Of a stretch of DNA of 50,674 bases, positions 1-9,672 are shown piece after piece. This stretch comes from Strigomonas culicis (taxonomy: Eukaryota > Euglenozoa > Kinetoplastea > Trypanosomatida > Trypanosomatidae). The DNA lies in assembly GCA_000482145.1 (NCBI GenBank), contig AUXH01000036.1:10001-60674 (forward strand). The letters run 5' to 3'. The first letter of the stretch is position 1. Each line of letters starts with the position of its first letter. Under the pieces are notes generated by a model. The model was given only the letters and a program-made list of their open reading frames with translations, did no database searches and was not told the origin of the DNA. A program made the position numbers and the translations under genes.

Positions 1-3000
1 GCTGCGCCTCCCCTCCGGCGATTTCATCCCGCTCGGCATCGAGCAGTTCATTCCGCGCGGGTGTCTGATCCGCAACACGAACTGGGTGCTGAGTGCCGTC
101 GTCTACACAGGCAAGAACACGAAGATGCTGCTGAACCTGCGGCCGAAGCCCGTGAAGTCGACGCACATGACGCAGCGCCTGAATCAACTGAACCTCTTCC
201 TGTTCCTCCTCACGCAGCTGCTCATCTTCACGCAGTGCGGCCTCTCCGTCTACAACCGCAAGCGCATGACGGACTGGATGCCCGGCAGCGGCGCCGGCCT
301 CACGACGTGGTACATCCAATGGAACCTCCACCGCTACAAGGACGTCGCGCTCTTCTGGTGGCGCTTCATCTCCAATTTCGTCCTCCTCGCCTATCTCATC
401 CCCATCTCCCTCTACGTGACGCTCGAGTTCAACCAGGCGATGCAGATGCTGCTCATCGCCCGCGACCGCCGCATGGCCGTGTTCGACGAGTTCACGCAGA
501 CGCTGAAGTACGCGCGGCCCAAGACGTCCGAGCTGAACTGCCAGCTCGCGCAGGTGCAGTACGTCTTCTCCGACAAGACGGGCACGCTGACGGAGAACCT
601 CATGACCTACGTCGGCGGCTTCGTCGGCGGGAGCGGGCTCACGCACGACGAGCGCACGCAGCCCGGCGGGCTGGGCCGCCTCCTCGCTCGCCAGCTCCCG
701 GGCGCGGGCGGCACCGCGCACGACCACCTCGCCGGCAGCGTCAGCTGGGGCGCCTTCTTCCCCAGCGCGGCGGCCTCGCCCCCGCCGGAGGCGGCCGCGA
801 CCCCGGTGCCGGAGCGCGCCGTGCTGCCGCCCATCCTCGTGACGAAGCGGCTGTCGGGCGCCGCGCAGCCACGCGTGGCGTTCAGCACGAGCGACAGCAA
901 CGCCTTCGGCGAGGTGGACAGCCAGACGACCGACACGGTGACGCCCCTGCGGGGGAGTGCGCCGGCCCCGCTGCGGTCGCTGCTGACCGGCTCGAGTCCC
1001 CACGCCTTCCTCGCCCACCACGCGCGCGGCGGCACCAACGACATGGGCAGCGCCGACTTCACCAACACGATCCTGTCGCGGAATGGTCCGATGCAGGGCA
1101 CCGTGAACAGCCTGACGGTGCCGTCGCGGAGCACGTGGGACGAGCGCAAGCTGGAGAGCAACCCTGTGTTCAAGTACCTTCGCGCGCTCTCCCTCTGCCA
1201 CTCCGTGGTCTGCTTCTCCGTCGACGGCGGCGACCTCCTTGCGCGCTCTGGGGAGGAGGCGGACGAGGCGACGCAAAAGAAGAACGCGAAGCAGAAGCGC
1301 AAAGAGGAGAAGGCGCGAAAACGAGAAGAGAAAAAGGAGCGACGACGCGTGAAAAAGGAAGCGAAGAAGAAGCGAAAGGCACAGGATGGAGCGGCGGAGG
1401 AGGCGACGGGGGCAGACGCGGCGTCCGTGCACAGCCGCATACACGTCGCCAGCAGCCCCCTCAACGAGACGTACACGCACCAGCGCAACAGCTCGTATCG
1501 CTCCGCCTACTTTCTGTCGAACGCCTACCCGGCGGGGCCGGACGAGGCCGTGTCAACCGCGGCCGCCGCCGTGGCCTCCCCGTCCGCCGGTCTCAACAGC
1601 TCCACGAGGCTCCACCACGACCGTGGGCTGTCCAGCAGCACAGCGGCCGCGCGCCACGGCGCAGAGTCGCCGCAGCGCGCGGGCCCCAGCCTGCACGGCC
1701 GCACGGGCAGCTCCGGCTGGTACTACCACCGCTTCCAGGCGAACGTGCTGCAGCACGCGCAGGTCGGCAGCCGGAGCGGCGGTGGTGACGGCAGCTGCAG
1801 CGGCTTCTTCCCCAGCTCGCCCACCGCGCGCGGCGGCGGCGGGGCCGAGGCCGGCGCGGGGTTGGACGCCTTCGACGCGCTCATCGACCGCTCCAAGCTG
1901 TACGAGGGGCAGTCGCTGGACGAGATCGCCCTCGTGACCGCCGCGCGCGAGAACGGCTTCTCGCTCTACCAGCGCACGGCGAAGCTCCTCTTTGTGAAGA
2001 TTCTGAACCGCATGGTGTGCTACGACATCATCGCGGAGATGGAGTTCACGCCGCAGCGCAAGCTGATGAGCATCCTGCTGAAGCGCAATGCCCTCATGGA
2101 CACGCACGAGGCCGCGAACGGCGCGGCGGCAGCGACGCAGGCAAACTTCCGCCGCACGGAGGACCTCACAGAGAGCCCCCCGTCGAACACCCACACGGGG
2201 AGCATGGACAACACCCCCAGCGTGAGTCTGACGGCGGCCGCTGTTGGGCGCGGGTCGCTGACCGACCCGCACCCGCCGTCCTCGCCGCTCGCGCCGGATA
2301 AGATGGCCAAGCCGCGCGGCGCCGCTGCCAACGACGACGGACGGCAGTCGGACCTCCCGTCCATCCGCCTCCGCCTGGATGGCGCGAGCCCCAACAGCCC
2401 CCGCGGGACGGTGCCGCCGATGAGCGCCATCAACGCGCTCTCGCCCCACTGGGAGGCGATCAACACCCCCGGGGACGAGCCGCCGCCCCCCGCCGGCAGG
2501 AGCGCGGACGCGGTCTCCGGCGGCTGCGGCAGCGGCGAGGCGGGCGCGCTCGGCACCCGCCAAAGGACAGAGGCCTTTGTCGACCACACACAGCGGCCGC
2601 GGAACCCGAGCCCCGGACCGCCGCCCGCCGCCCTCAGCCTGTTCCGGATGCCCGTCCTCAGCGTGCAGAACGTACAGGTGGCGGCCGCGATGCGCGCGGG
2701 TGGCGGCAGCGCTCTGTCCCAGAGCACCATGAGCGCTGTGCGGCTGGGCGTGACGCAGCACGCGGAGGGCAGCGCCTGCATGCCGTCGTCCGTCGCGACG
2801 GCCAGCGGCACCTTCACCGCGAGCCCCTCCGGCGGCGGCGGCGCCAGCCCGCCGCCTTATCTGCTCCTCGTCAAGGGCGCGGACAACAGCATGCTCGACA
2901 TTGTGAACTACCGCAACCCGGCGAATAGGCAGCTGAAGCCGCTCCTGCTGCAGGAGCTCGAGCGCATGGCGAACGACGGGATGCGGACGCTGGTGCTTGG

Positions 3001-4888
3001 GCAGCGGTGGGTCTCCGAGGAGGAGGTGCGCGCCTTCCTACCGGTGCTCCACGAGGCCCAGTGCTGCATGTCCAACCGCAGTGAGAAGCTCCACGAGGCG
3101 TATGCGCTGATGGAGCGCAACATCGACCTGCTCGGCAGCACCGCGGTGGAGGATCGCCTCCAGGAGGGCGTGCCGGATACCCTGCAGGCCCTCTCGGAGG
3201 CCGCCATCGTCGTCTGGATGCTCACCGGCGACAAGCGCGAGACCGCGCTGACGATCGCGAAGAGCTGCGGCCTTGTCTACACGGGCGACGTGGAGGGCCT
3301 CAAGCGGCACAAGCGTCCGCGCTGGCCGCCGGCCGCCTCGGAGCCCTACGCCACAGAGGGCGGCGGCGTCCGCACCCTCGACGACATGATCAGCCACCTG
3401 GACATCTCGGCCATTGTCGCGGAGGAGGTGCTGTACAAGACGCAGCGGGAGCAGGCGCGGCACGCGCAGCGGACGCAGACGGCCGCCGACAGCGCCGAGA
3501 CGACCATCGTGGCCCCCCTCCCCGGCAGCAGCGAGCCCCTCGCAGGCACGGGCGACGGCGAGGCGGAAGAGGAGGACGAGACGCAGCAGCTCGCGCGCGA
3601 GCAGGCGTTTGCGCGCCGCAAGACCACACGGCTCGACGAGCAGCTCACCGCGGCGGAGCGCCTGTGCGACTCGTTCGATGCGGTCTACGAGAGCCCCATC
3701 GTCGTCCTCGTCGTGGACGGCAAGACGCTGGACCACATCTTCAGCGACGCCGGCCTGACGGCGCGCTTCTTTGTCCTGGGGTGCCGCTGCCGCAGCGCCG
3801 TGTGCTGCCGCATGACGCCGCTCCAGAAGGCGAAGATTGTGAAGCTCTTCCAGAAGAACAAGAAGAACACCGTCGCGCTCGCCATCGGCGATGGGGCGAA
3901 CGACGTCTCGATGATCCAGGAGGCGAAGGTCGGTGTCGGCATCATCGGGCTGGAGGGCTCGCAGGCGGAGCTCGCGAGTGACTACGCCATATGTAAGTTC
4001 CGCTTCCTGCAGCGCCTGCTCTTCGTCCACGGCCGCTTCTCGGTGTACCGCGAGGCGCACTGCATCCTCTTCTCCATCTACAAGTCGGTCGGGCTCACGC
4101 TGGGGCTCTTCGCGTACGGCTTCTACACCTCCTACAGCGCCCTCACCTTCGTGGACAGCTGGCTGCTGGCCATGTATGGGCTCTTCTTCGCGGCGCTGCA
4201 GCCGCTGCTGATCGGCATCTTCGACAAGGACGTGGAGGACGAGATCGCGGAGAGCCTGCCGGCGCTGTACCCGCCCCTCTCGCGCGAGAACATGTACTTC
4301 TCGGCGCCCTACATCGCCAAGTGGCTTCTCGACGGCGCCGTCGAGGGCGCGTGTTTCTTCTTCCCGCTCATCTACACGGTGGCCGCACACGAGGACGTGT
4401 ACAGCAAGGAGGGGTGGCCCGGCGGCGTCGAGGAGTACGGCCTCATCTTCTTCACCATGATCGCCCTCGTCGCCGACATCCGCGTGACCGTCACCGTCGC
4501 GTACTACATGGTCATCTTTGCGGTCTGCATGGCGGTGGAGATTGTCGTGCTGCCGGCCGGCGAGTTTGCCTACACGGAGCTCCACAACCTGGCGGGCAGT
4601 AACTGGAGCGTCCACATCGCGCGCAAGGTCTACGGCGACGCCAAGATGTACATCTTCATCTTCTTCTCGATCGGTGTCTTTGTGGTGTACACCCTCGCGA
4701 CGCAGCTCTACGTGCAAATGTTCGCGCCGTGGATGAACGCCTCCGTGGCAATGGACGCGGTCCGCCGGTCGCCCTTCCGGCGCCTCCACCACATCGAGAA
4801 GGAGCGCCTGCGGCGCGAGTACATGGAACGCAGGCTGATGCAGCAGCTGGACGAGGTGAAGGCGAAGGAGGGCGCTGCGCCAGCGTAA
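1..4888 (+). CDS. P4-type ATPase (phospholipid flippase), 5' end outside window
   Basis: Probable aminophospholipid flippase moving lipids to the cytosolic leaflet at the cost of ATP. The frame is already open at base 2, and upstream of the first in-window ATG (86) it encodes the family stretch 'RNTNWV..VVYTG', so ATG 86 is not the start. Numbering from that Met: the PISLY motif of transmembrane helix 4 is near residue 108, the phosphorylation motif DKTGTLTEN begins at 163, then come the nucleotide-binding piece YEGQSLDEIAL, LLLVKGAD, the MLTGDKRETA motif, and DGANDVSMIQ at about 1269 followed by the C-terminal membrane helices with the FDSWLL/IFDKDV-like signature. Missing from the window are the first helices and most of the actuator domain. 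Three long low-complexity insertions interrupt the cytosolic loop, one with a Lys/Arg/Glu-rich block (about 1273-1380 nt). Stop TAA at 4886. Family is certain; substrate and the CDC50 partner are not visible. Confidence 0.95.
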   Translation, partial: LRLPSGDFIPLGIEQFIPRGCLIRNTNWVLSAVVYTGKNTKMLLNLRPKPVKSTHMTQRLNQLNLFLFLLTQLLIFTQCGLSVYNRKRMTDWMPGSGAGLTTWYIQWNLHRYKDVALFWWRFISNFVLLAYLIPISLYVTLEFNQAMQMLLIARDRRMAVFDEFTQTLKYARPKTSELNCQLAQVQYVFSDKTGTLTENLMTYVGGFVGGSGLTHDERTQPGGLGRLLARQLPGAGGTAHDHLAGSVSWGAFFPSAAASPPPEAAATPVPERAVLPPILVTKRLSGAAQPRVAFSTSDSNAFGEVDSQTTDTVTPLRGSAPAPLRSLLTGSSPHAFLAHHARGGTNDMGSADFTNTILSRNGPMQGTVNSLTVPSRSTWDERKLESNPVFKYLRALSLCHSVVCFSVDGGDLLARSGEEADEATQKKNAKQKRKEEKARKREEKKERRRVKKEAKKKRKAQDGAAEEATGADAASVHSRIHVASSPLNETYTHQRNSSYRSAYFLSNAYPAGPDEAVSTAAAAVASPSAGLNSSTRLHHDRGLSSSTAAARHGAESPQRAGPSLHGRTGSSGWYYHRFQANVLQHAQVGSRSGGGDGSCSGFFPSSPTARGGGGAEAGAGLDAFDALIDRSKLYEGQSLDEIALVTAARENGFSLYQRTAKLLFVKILNRMVCYDIIAEMEFTPQRKLMSILLKRNALMDTHEAANGAAAATQANFRRTEDLTESPPSNTHTGSMDNTPSVSLTAAAVGRGSLTDPHPPSSPLAPDKMAKPRGAAANDDGRQSDLPSIRLRLDGASPNSPRGTVPPMSAINALSPHWEAINTPGDEPPPPAGRSADAVSGGCGSGEAGALGTRQRTEAFVDHTQRPRNPSPGPPPAALSLFRMPVLSVQNVQVAAAMRAGGGSALSQSTMSAVRLGVTQHAEGSACMPSSVATASGTFTASPSGGGGASPPPYLLLVKGADNSMLDIVNYRNPANRQLKPLLLQELERMANDGMRTLVLGQRWVSEEEVRAFLPVLHEAQCCMSNRSEKLHEAYALMERNIDLLGSTAVEDRLQEGVPDTLQALSEAAIVVWMLTGDKRETALTIAKSCGLVYTGDVEGLKRHKRPRWPPAASEPYATEGGGVRTLDDMISHLDISAIVAEEVLYKTQREQARHAQRTQTAADSAETTIVAPLPGSSEPLAGTGDGEAEEEDETQQLAREQAFARRKTTRLDEQLTAAERLCDSFDAVYESPIVVLVVDGKTLDHIFSDAGLTARFFVLGCRCRSAVCCRMTPLQKAKIVKLFQKNKKNTVALAIGDGANDVSMIQEAKVGVGIIGLEGSQAELASDYAICKFRFLQRLLFVHGRFSVYREAHCILFSIYKSVGLTLGLFAYGFYTSYSALTFVDSWLLAMYGLFFAALQPLLIGIFDKDVEDEIAESLPALYPPLSRENMYFSAPYIAKWLLDGAVEGACFFFPLIYTVAAHEDVYSKEGWPGGVEEYGLIFFTMIALVADIRVTVTVAYYMVIFAVCMAVEIVVLPAGEFAYTELHNLAGSNWSVHIARKVYGDAKMYIFIFFSIGVFVVYTLATQLYVQMFAPWMNASVAMDAVRRSPFRRLHHIEKERLRREYMERRLMQQLDEVKAKEGAAPA

Positions 4889-5336
4889 AAGAACGGGTGC
4901 ACATGAAGGCAACGTGGTATTGTTTTTTTATTATTATTATTACTGCCACTACACAATGCCAGCAAACCTCTAAAACAAAAAGAGCGAATTTCATTAAATG
5001 ATGATATATCAATCTTTCAATCGCATTTTTCTGTGTACATTGCATTTGTTATCATTTTTTGTGTGTTTTTGTTTTTTGTTTTTTAATGATGATAGCTTGT
5101 TGTTTTTTTAATTTGCCTTTTTTATTATTACTTGCTTGTTTGTTTATATTTGCATATTTTTCTTTGTGCAGCTGTCACATTTTTGTATAGTTGTACGGAA
5201 GGAGAAACTAAATACATGAGTACATAATCAAATGAGTAAAAGGGAGAAAGAAATGCATATTGTTAAACAGATGTTTTATGTGTACATCCAGTGTCAAAGC
5301 TGTCCGTCCTCTCGGTTGCCATAGTATACATGCGTG

Positions 5337-5340
<4 letters not shown>

Positions 5341-5368
<28 letters not shown>
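5341..5368. repeat. (CA)14 microsatellite
   Basis: Fourteen perfect CA units in the intergenic region between the flippase and the KAP-like gene. Likely length-polymorphic; no function inferred. Confidence 0.95.
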
Positions 5369-5372
<4 letters not shown>

Positions 5373-5579
5373 TATATACCTAGTATGATATTAAAACTTT
5401 TTTTTCATCACCTCTTACTTCTCTCGCTTTCTTTTTTAAATGTCTTGTGTATTACTTCCTTAGAAGGCATCCATAAAAGCTCCTCGTTGTTTTCCTCTCC
5501 TTGTAACTGTCGCGTGAATAGGGTTACTATTATTATTATCATCGTTGGTTGTTTTAGGCAAAAAGTACACAGAAACTTT

Positions 5580-5633
5580 GGTTTTCTTTTTTTTCTTCTT
5601 TCTTTTTTAGAACCTCACTTTTTTTTTTCTGAG
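5580..5633 (+). promoter_or_regulatory. Probable spliced-leader acceptor for the KAP-like gene
   Basis: A T/C tract (about 5580-5608) runs into an AG at 5609-5610, with a second AG at 5632-5633 after another T-run. No AG lies between the later tract (5659-5682) and the ATG at 5698, so splicing must use one of these two. Inferred from position and composition only. Confidence 0.6.
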
Positions 5634-5697
5634 TTTATAAACTCTTTTCAACCATTTCACCTTTTTTCTCTCTTCTCTTTTGTTATTTAAAAAAAAA

Positions 5698-6693
5698 ATG
5701 CTCTCTACTTTGTTTCGCCGCTCTTCTCTTCTGCTGACCACGGCCACCAGCGCCTCCACGAGCCAGCAGCAGCTCCACCACCACCATCACCAGCAGCAGG
5801 AAGGCTTCGACTTCATGTCGCTCCTCACCTCCGGTCAGACGGCCGCATCCAACCTCTTCTCCGCCACGGCGCGCGAGCAGCAGCAGCAGCAGCAGCAGCA
5901 CGACGCCACCTTCCACCACACCGCGCCGCTTCTCCTGCCCCCGCACGCGCCGGCGGCGCGCGACCCTGTGTGGGCAGCCGCACCCGCGCTTCTGCAGCCG
6001 GCCCCGCCCCGGCATGCCGCCGCGGCAGCCGCCGCAGACGCGGCGCTGGTGCTGCCCACCGAGGCGGACGCGCCGCCGCGGCAGCGGAAGCGCAACGTCA
6101 TGGCCAAGGCCCGTCGCATCCGACTCGCCGCGCTCGTCGCGGAGGCAGCAGAGCAGCTGCGCGCGAGTCACACGCCGGCGACCGCCGCGCTGCACTCGCA
6201 GAAGCTGCAGCAGCTGCAGCAGGAGGAGGCGCTGCTCGCGGCCACAATGCGGCGGCTACAGGCGGAGCGCGCGCTCATCACGGCGCGCCACCAGCAGCAG
6301 GAGGTCCGCCGCGCCTTCGCCGGCGAGGACGGCGCCGCCGCCGCGGAGGGCGGCGGCCCGCACCGCGCCGCGGAGGAGGCGCCGGACCGCCCGGCGGCCG
6401 CCAAGCGGCGATCACGCACGGTGCGTCCGGCGAAGGCCGTCGTCCGCCGCCGCGGGCCCGCCGCCAAGAGCAAGACCACAAAGACGAGGAAGACAGCCAA
6501 GGCCGGCAAGTCCGTGGCGCCCAAGGCGAAGAAGAGCGTTCGCGGAAGCGGCAGCAAGAGCCTGAAGAAGGCGCGGCCGCAGAAGGCACCCAAATCCGTG
6601 AAGGGAAAGACGACGGCCACGACGAAGAAGGGTGGCAAGACACAGAAGAAGAAGCCGGCGCCTAAGGCGAAGAAGACCAACAAGAAAAAGTAA
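5698..6693 (+). CDS. Kinetoplast-associated / histone H1-like basic protein, candidate
   Basis: 331 residues from the first ATG after an A-run; the frame can be extended six codons to a TTG, but those codons are AT-rich leader. The N-terminus (MLSTLFRRSSLLL...) has Arg, Ser, Thr and Leu without acids, typical of a mitochondrial import sequence. A low-complexity Gln/His section follows, then an Ala-rich helical part with Gln/Glu (residues about 120-220), and from about residue 235 a Lys/Ala/Pro-rich tail like histone H1. Trypanosomatid kinetoplast-associated proteins (KAPs) are basic, Lys/Ala-rich and carry a cleaved presequence; they condense kinetoplast DNA. This one is longer than the classic small KAPs and has no HMG box that I can see. 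Function is inferred from composition, so a nuclear or ribosome-related basic protein remains possible. Confidence 0.55.
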   Translation: MLSTLFRRSSLLLTTATSASTSQQQLHHHHHQQQEGFDFMSLLTSGQTAASNLFSATAREQQQQQQQHDATFHHTAPLLLPPHAPAARDPVWAAAPALLQPAPPRHAAAAAAADAALVLPTEADAPPRQRKRNVMAKARRIRLAALVAEAAEQLRASHTPATAALHSQKLQQLQQEEALLAATMRRLQAERALITARHQQQEVRRAFAGEDGAAAAEGGGPHRAAEEAPDRPAAAKRRSRTVRPAKAVVRRRGPAAKSKTTKTRKTAKAGKSVAPKAKKSVRGSGSKSLKKARPQKAPKSVKGKTTATTKKGGKTQKKKPAPKAKKTNKKK

Positions 6694-7388
6694 AGAGAAG
6701 GAAAGAAAATAAGAAGAACGCAACAAGATGAAGGATGAGAGGGAAAAAAAAAAGGAGACAAGCGCTGGCTATTTGTTAGCATTTGATCTGTTCCTCTTCT
6801 TCCTCTTTTCTTGTGCGTGTGTACATTCTCTTCTTTCTTTTCGTATGAATGGACATCCCATACACTGTGTATATCAGCGCAGCACTTATACCGAACGTTT
6901 TTGCTTGTTGGTGGGCGTGTTCGTATACACATGATGAAGATTACTTCCCCTTTCTCTTTCTGTGCATCCGAGATGGCTGCAGTCACACCATAGTCATCAC
7001 GCACCTCTGTTTTTGCTTTTTTTATTATTCTCCTTTACACTTTAGATCTTTGTTCAGAAAAAAAAATTGTATCAATTGTATTACTATTCATCTCCTTTTT
7101 TACTCGTTTTGTATTCGTTGTTTATTATCAGTTTTGTTTTAAATCTAATTCACACTACCCTTCTGTGTCTCTTTACCATTTTTCTTTTTCTGTTCTTACG
7201 ATTGTGTAAATACTTGCATGCACGTGCATCTCTCTAGTTATGATTCTCTTCTCTGCTTCGTCTCTCTCCCTCTCTCTCTATCGCATTGTTAAGAGTATTT
7301 TTTTTTTTTGCTTTCTTGTAGACCACACAGTTGCCGCCTTTGTACATCCCTCTCCTATCGGGCTCCGCCAGCATCGTTGACGAGGAGG
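6694..7388 (+). other. Intergenic region
   Basis: Roughly 0.7 kb of AT-rich DNA. Short open frames at 6728-7142 are rich in Phe, Ser, Cys and Tyr codons with A/T in third positions, unlike the neighbouring genes, and look like untranslated sequence. The acceptor for the next gene lies near its end. Confidence 0.7.
7291..7321 (+). promoter_or_regulatory. Probable spliced-leader acceptor for the 7389 gene
   Basis: A run of ten or more T followed by 'gctttcttgtag'; the AG is at 7320-7321, leaving a 67-nt 5'UTR before ATG 7389. A C/T-rich stretch at 7240-7280 adds to the tract. Confidence 0.7.
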
Positions 7389-8813
7389 ATGAGCGCACCA
7401 TCGACCCGGCACTCGTCGCCCACAAACAAGGATGCCGGCCCCGGCCTGCACTACAGCCGCCGTGTGGCCAACCCGAACCAGCTCCGCATCCACAACGCGG
7501 AGCTCCACCGGGACCTGATCCAGCAGAACGCGGACTGGGGACCGACCGTCGCCAAGCAGGCCGCCGAGGCGCAGCAGCGGCTGCAGCACGAGCAGCAGCG
7601 CTGGACCGCGGCGCAGCAGGAGCAGCAGCGCGCGGCGGCCGCCGCCGCCGCCGCGGCTGCCGCGGCCGAGGCGCAGCGAGCGGCGCGGCAGCGCCAGGCG
7701 CAGACGGAGGCGGCCGAGACCGCCGCCCTGCGCGCGCACGCGGAGGGGCTGCTGCGCGAGCACAGGGAGCTGCAGCGCAGGGACGGCGGCCACCTGCAGC
7801 AGCTCGACGCGCGCGCCGAACAGGCGCGGGAGCGCCGGCGCGACATGATCCACGACGAGTGGGTCCAGCAGATCTATCTCCCCACGCAAAGCAGCGTGCG
7901 TGAGAACGTGCAGGCCACACGTAGCCAAAGCGGTGGCGCGCCGCCGCTGAAGAACTACTACCGGTCCTATCTCCTGCAGTCCGCCGCCGCGCCGCCATCC
8001 GCGCCGGCAGGCCCCAACCGAAGTGCGCACACGAAGCGGAATAGTTCCGGCAAGCCGCCGCACCACGTCGGAGGGGATGCCACGCGACAGGTCGACTTCA
8101 ACCTGCCTCCAGCGCCGACAGCGGCGAGCGCGGTGCTGCAGGGCGGCCCCAGCGGCTTCACGACGACGCGACCCACCAACGCCGGGGCCGCCGCGGCGCC
8201 GCAGAACGGCCTGTACGAGAAACTGTCCGTGCGGCGCGAAGAGGCGGCGATGGAGGGCACCTACGACCGTCTCGCGCAGCAGTACACGGAGCAGCAGTAC
8301 CAGTCGCAGGGCCGCGTACTGCTCGAGGACGCGGCAGACGGCAGCCGCTACGGCCGCGGCGCGTATGGCGTCTCCAACGTCATGTACACGCCGGAGGGGC
8401 CGCCCGGCACGGACCCCGCGGCGTCTTTCCTGCCGTCTTTGTCGGGCCCGCGCGCGGCCTCCGCCAACGCGGCGGTGGTGGGCGGCGGCGGCAGCGGCGG
8501 CTTCAACGTGCAGTACAACTACTACAACCACAGTTCGATGGCGTCCTCCTCGCGCGCGTCGCCGGCGATGGAGCTCCCCGTCCGCGCGTGGGCGGTCGAT
8601 CAGCTGAAGGACAGCCGCTTCGGCCACGCGAATGTGTACTACGAGGACCCCGTCGGCGCGCGCGAGGCGATCGAGCAGCGGCGAGCGCGGCAGGAGGCCG
8701 CCGGTACGCGCTACATGTCTCGGGAGAGCGACTCCTCCACGCTGCGGCCAGGGGTGGAGGGACGCCCGCTGTCGCCGGTGCGGTTTGGAAAGCGCGTCGA
8801 TGTGTGGATTTAG
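7389..8813 (+). CDS. Hypothetical protein with N-terminal coiled coil
   Basis: 474 residues from ATG 7389. The frame extends 27 codons upstream to a TTG, but the predicted trans-splice acceptor (7320-7321) falls inside that extension, so the ATG is the better start. Residues about 20-150 are a Gln/Glu/Ala/Arg-rich coiled coil with an alanine run encoded by a GCC/GCG tract. After the coil comes a conserved-looking segment (MIHDEWVQQIYLP...), then a Ser/Gly/Pro/Ala-rich part with scattered Tyr, and a short C-terminus (SPVRFGKRVDVWI). No enzyme motif, signal peptide or membrane span is visible. The composition fits a cytoskeletal or flagellar structural protein, but I do not recognise the family. 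Confidence 0.8.
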   Translation: MSAPSTRHSSPTNKDAGPGLHYSRRVANPNQLRIHNAELHRDLIQQNADWGPTVAKQAAEAQQRLQHEQQRWTAAQQEQQRAAAAAAAAAAAAEAQRAARQRQAQTEAAETAALRAHAEGLLREHRELQRRDGGHLQQLDARAEQARERRRDMIHDEWVQQIYLPTQSSVRENVQATRSQSGGAPPLKNYYRSYLLQSAAAPPSAPAGPNRSAHTKRNSSGKPPHHVGGDATRQVDFNLPPAPTAASAVLQGGPSGFTTTRPTNAGAAAAPQNGLYEKLSVRREEAAMEGTYDRLAQQYTEQQYQSQGRVLLEDAADGSRYGRGAYGVSNVMYTPEGPPGTDPAASFLPSLSGPRAASANAAVVGGGGSGGFNVQYNYYNHSSMASSSRASPAMELPVRAWAVDQLKDSRFGHANVYYEDPVGAREAIEQRRARQEAAGTRYMSRESDSSTLRPGVEGRPLSPVRFGKRVDVWI

Positions 8814-9252
8814 CTCTACTTCTCAGAAGAAAGGGAAAAAAAGAAAAGAGTGGCGGTCACGAGAACTGCATAAGAATGAACTGTATCTCTATAACTTGTA
8901 ATGTGTTCCATGTAATATATACGATATATCCTCCTTTACACCGATTTACTGTTTTTGTGTCCGATGCTTCAAACGTGCATTCTTCATACATGCATTCGTC
9001 GTTCACAACATATATATGTACACAACAGAAATGACGGAATAGAAAAGAAAAGAATTATACCATGAAATAAAGAGAAAACGGTTCTCTTCTTGACATTTTT
9101 TCATACGATAACGAGAATATGTGTATATGGCATAACTCCTACTCTGTTGCTTCTTCTTCCCTTCTAAACAGCAAAACAAAAGAAAAAGATCGAACCGAAG
9201 AACCCCACCACATCAAAACAACAATAGGTACACACGCATAAATACATACGCG
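8814..9252 (+). other. Intergenic region
   Basis: About 0.44 kb, AT-rich, with no gene seen. It holds the 3'UTR of the 7389 gene and the acceptor of the 9253 gene. Confidence 0.7.
9149..9171 (+). promoter_or_regulatory. Probable spliced-leader acceptor for the 9253 gene
   Basis: The pyrimidine tract 'gcttcttcttcccttct' is followed by an AG at 9170-9171, giving a 5'UTR of about 80 nt. Confidence 0.65.
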
Positions 9253-9672
9253 ATGAACAACTACGCTCGCACGTTCAACAAAAAGGACCCACTCATGAAG
9301 AACATCATCGGGTGGAAGCGCAAGAAAGACCGCAACCTCGTCATCTTCGCCCTCAGCGGCTGCCTGCTGACCTACGTGGCGGTGTATCTGAACGAGGAGC
9401 GTGAGCGGCACCGCAAACACAAGTCGATCGAGAAGGACATCGAGCGCGAGCGGTGGCGCGCGCAGGAGCTCGGGCTCCGCGCGCCGGCCGACGACGGCTT
9501 CGCGGACACCTACATTACGGCGACAACGGAGAAGAAGGGGGCCGTGGATTGGATGCTGGGCGTCATCAACGAGAAGCTAGAGCGGCCGCAGGAGCCAGAG
9601 CCGCGCGCGCGGCGGACGGACGACACCCGCGCCTCCGGCGGGCCCAGCACGAGCACCGGGAAAATAAATTAG
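9253..9672 (+). CDS. Small single-span membrane protein, unknown function
   Basis: 139 residues starting MNNYARTFNKKD. A basic N-terminal stretch (residues about 11-27, WKRKKDR) precedes one hydrophobic segment (about 28-46, LVIFALSGCLLTYVAVYL), then a strongly charged Arg/Glu/Lys helix (about 47-75) and a Pro/Arg/Glu-rich disordered tail. Size and plan resemble the many small accessory subunits of mitochondrial inner-membrane complexes in trypanosomatids, but no diagnostic motif is present and the compartment is inferred. GC-rich codon use and a good acceptor upstream support it as a real gene. Confidence 0.75.
   Translation: MNNYARTFNKKDPLMKNIIGWKRKKDRNLVIFALSGCLLTYVAVYLNEERERHRKHKSIEKDIERERWRAQELGLRAPADDGFADTYITATTEKKGAVDWMLGVINEKLERPQEPEPRARRTDDTRASGGPSTSTGKIN

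Larger units (their letters stand above)
4889..5697 (+). other. Intergenic region (3'UTR and acceptor of next gene)
   Basis: About 0.8 kb of AT-rich DNA with T-runs and A-runs, a CA microsatellite and the acceptor described separately. No reading frame here shares the GC-rich third positions of the neighbouring genes, so I see no gene in it. Confidence 0.7.

Noticed and set aside
61..1788. 575-codon + frame at the left edge
   Set aside because: Overlaps the flippase in another frame; its His/Arg/Pro-rich translation is the typical shadow of GC-rich coding DNA.
3038..4912. 624-codon antisense frame
   Set aside because: Antisense to the flippase C-terminal membrane region, whose motifs are unmistakable on the + strand.
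5334..5690. 118-codon frame starting in the CA repeat
   Set aside because: Begins at a GTG in a microsatellite and has AT-rich codons; it lies in the intergenic region with the acceptor.
7308..7388. N-terminal extension of the 7389 gene
   Set aside because: Starts at TTG within the pyrimidine tract and contains the likely acceptor AG.
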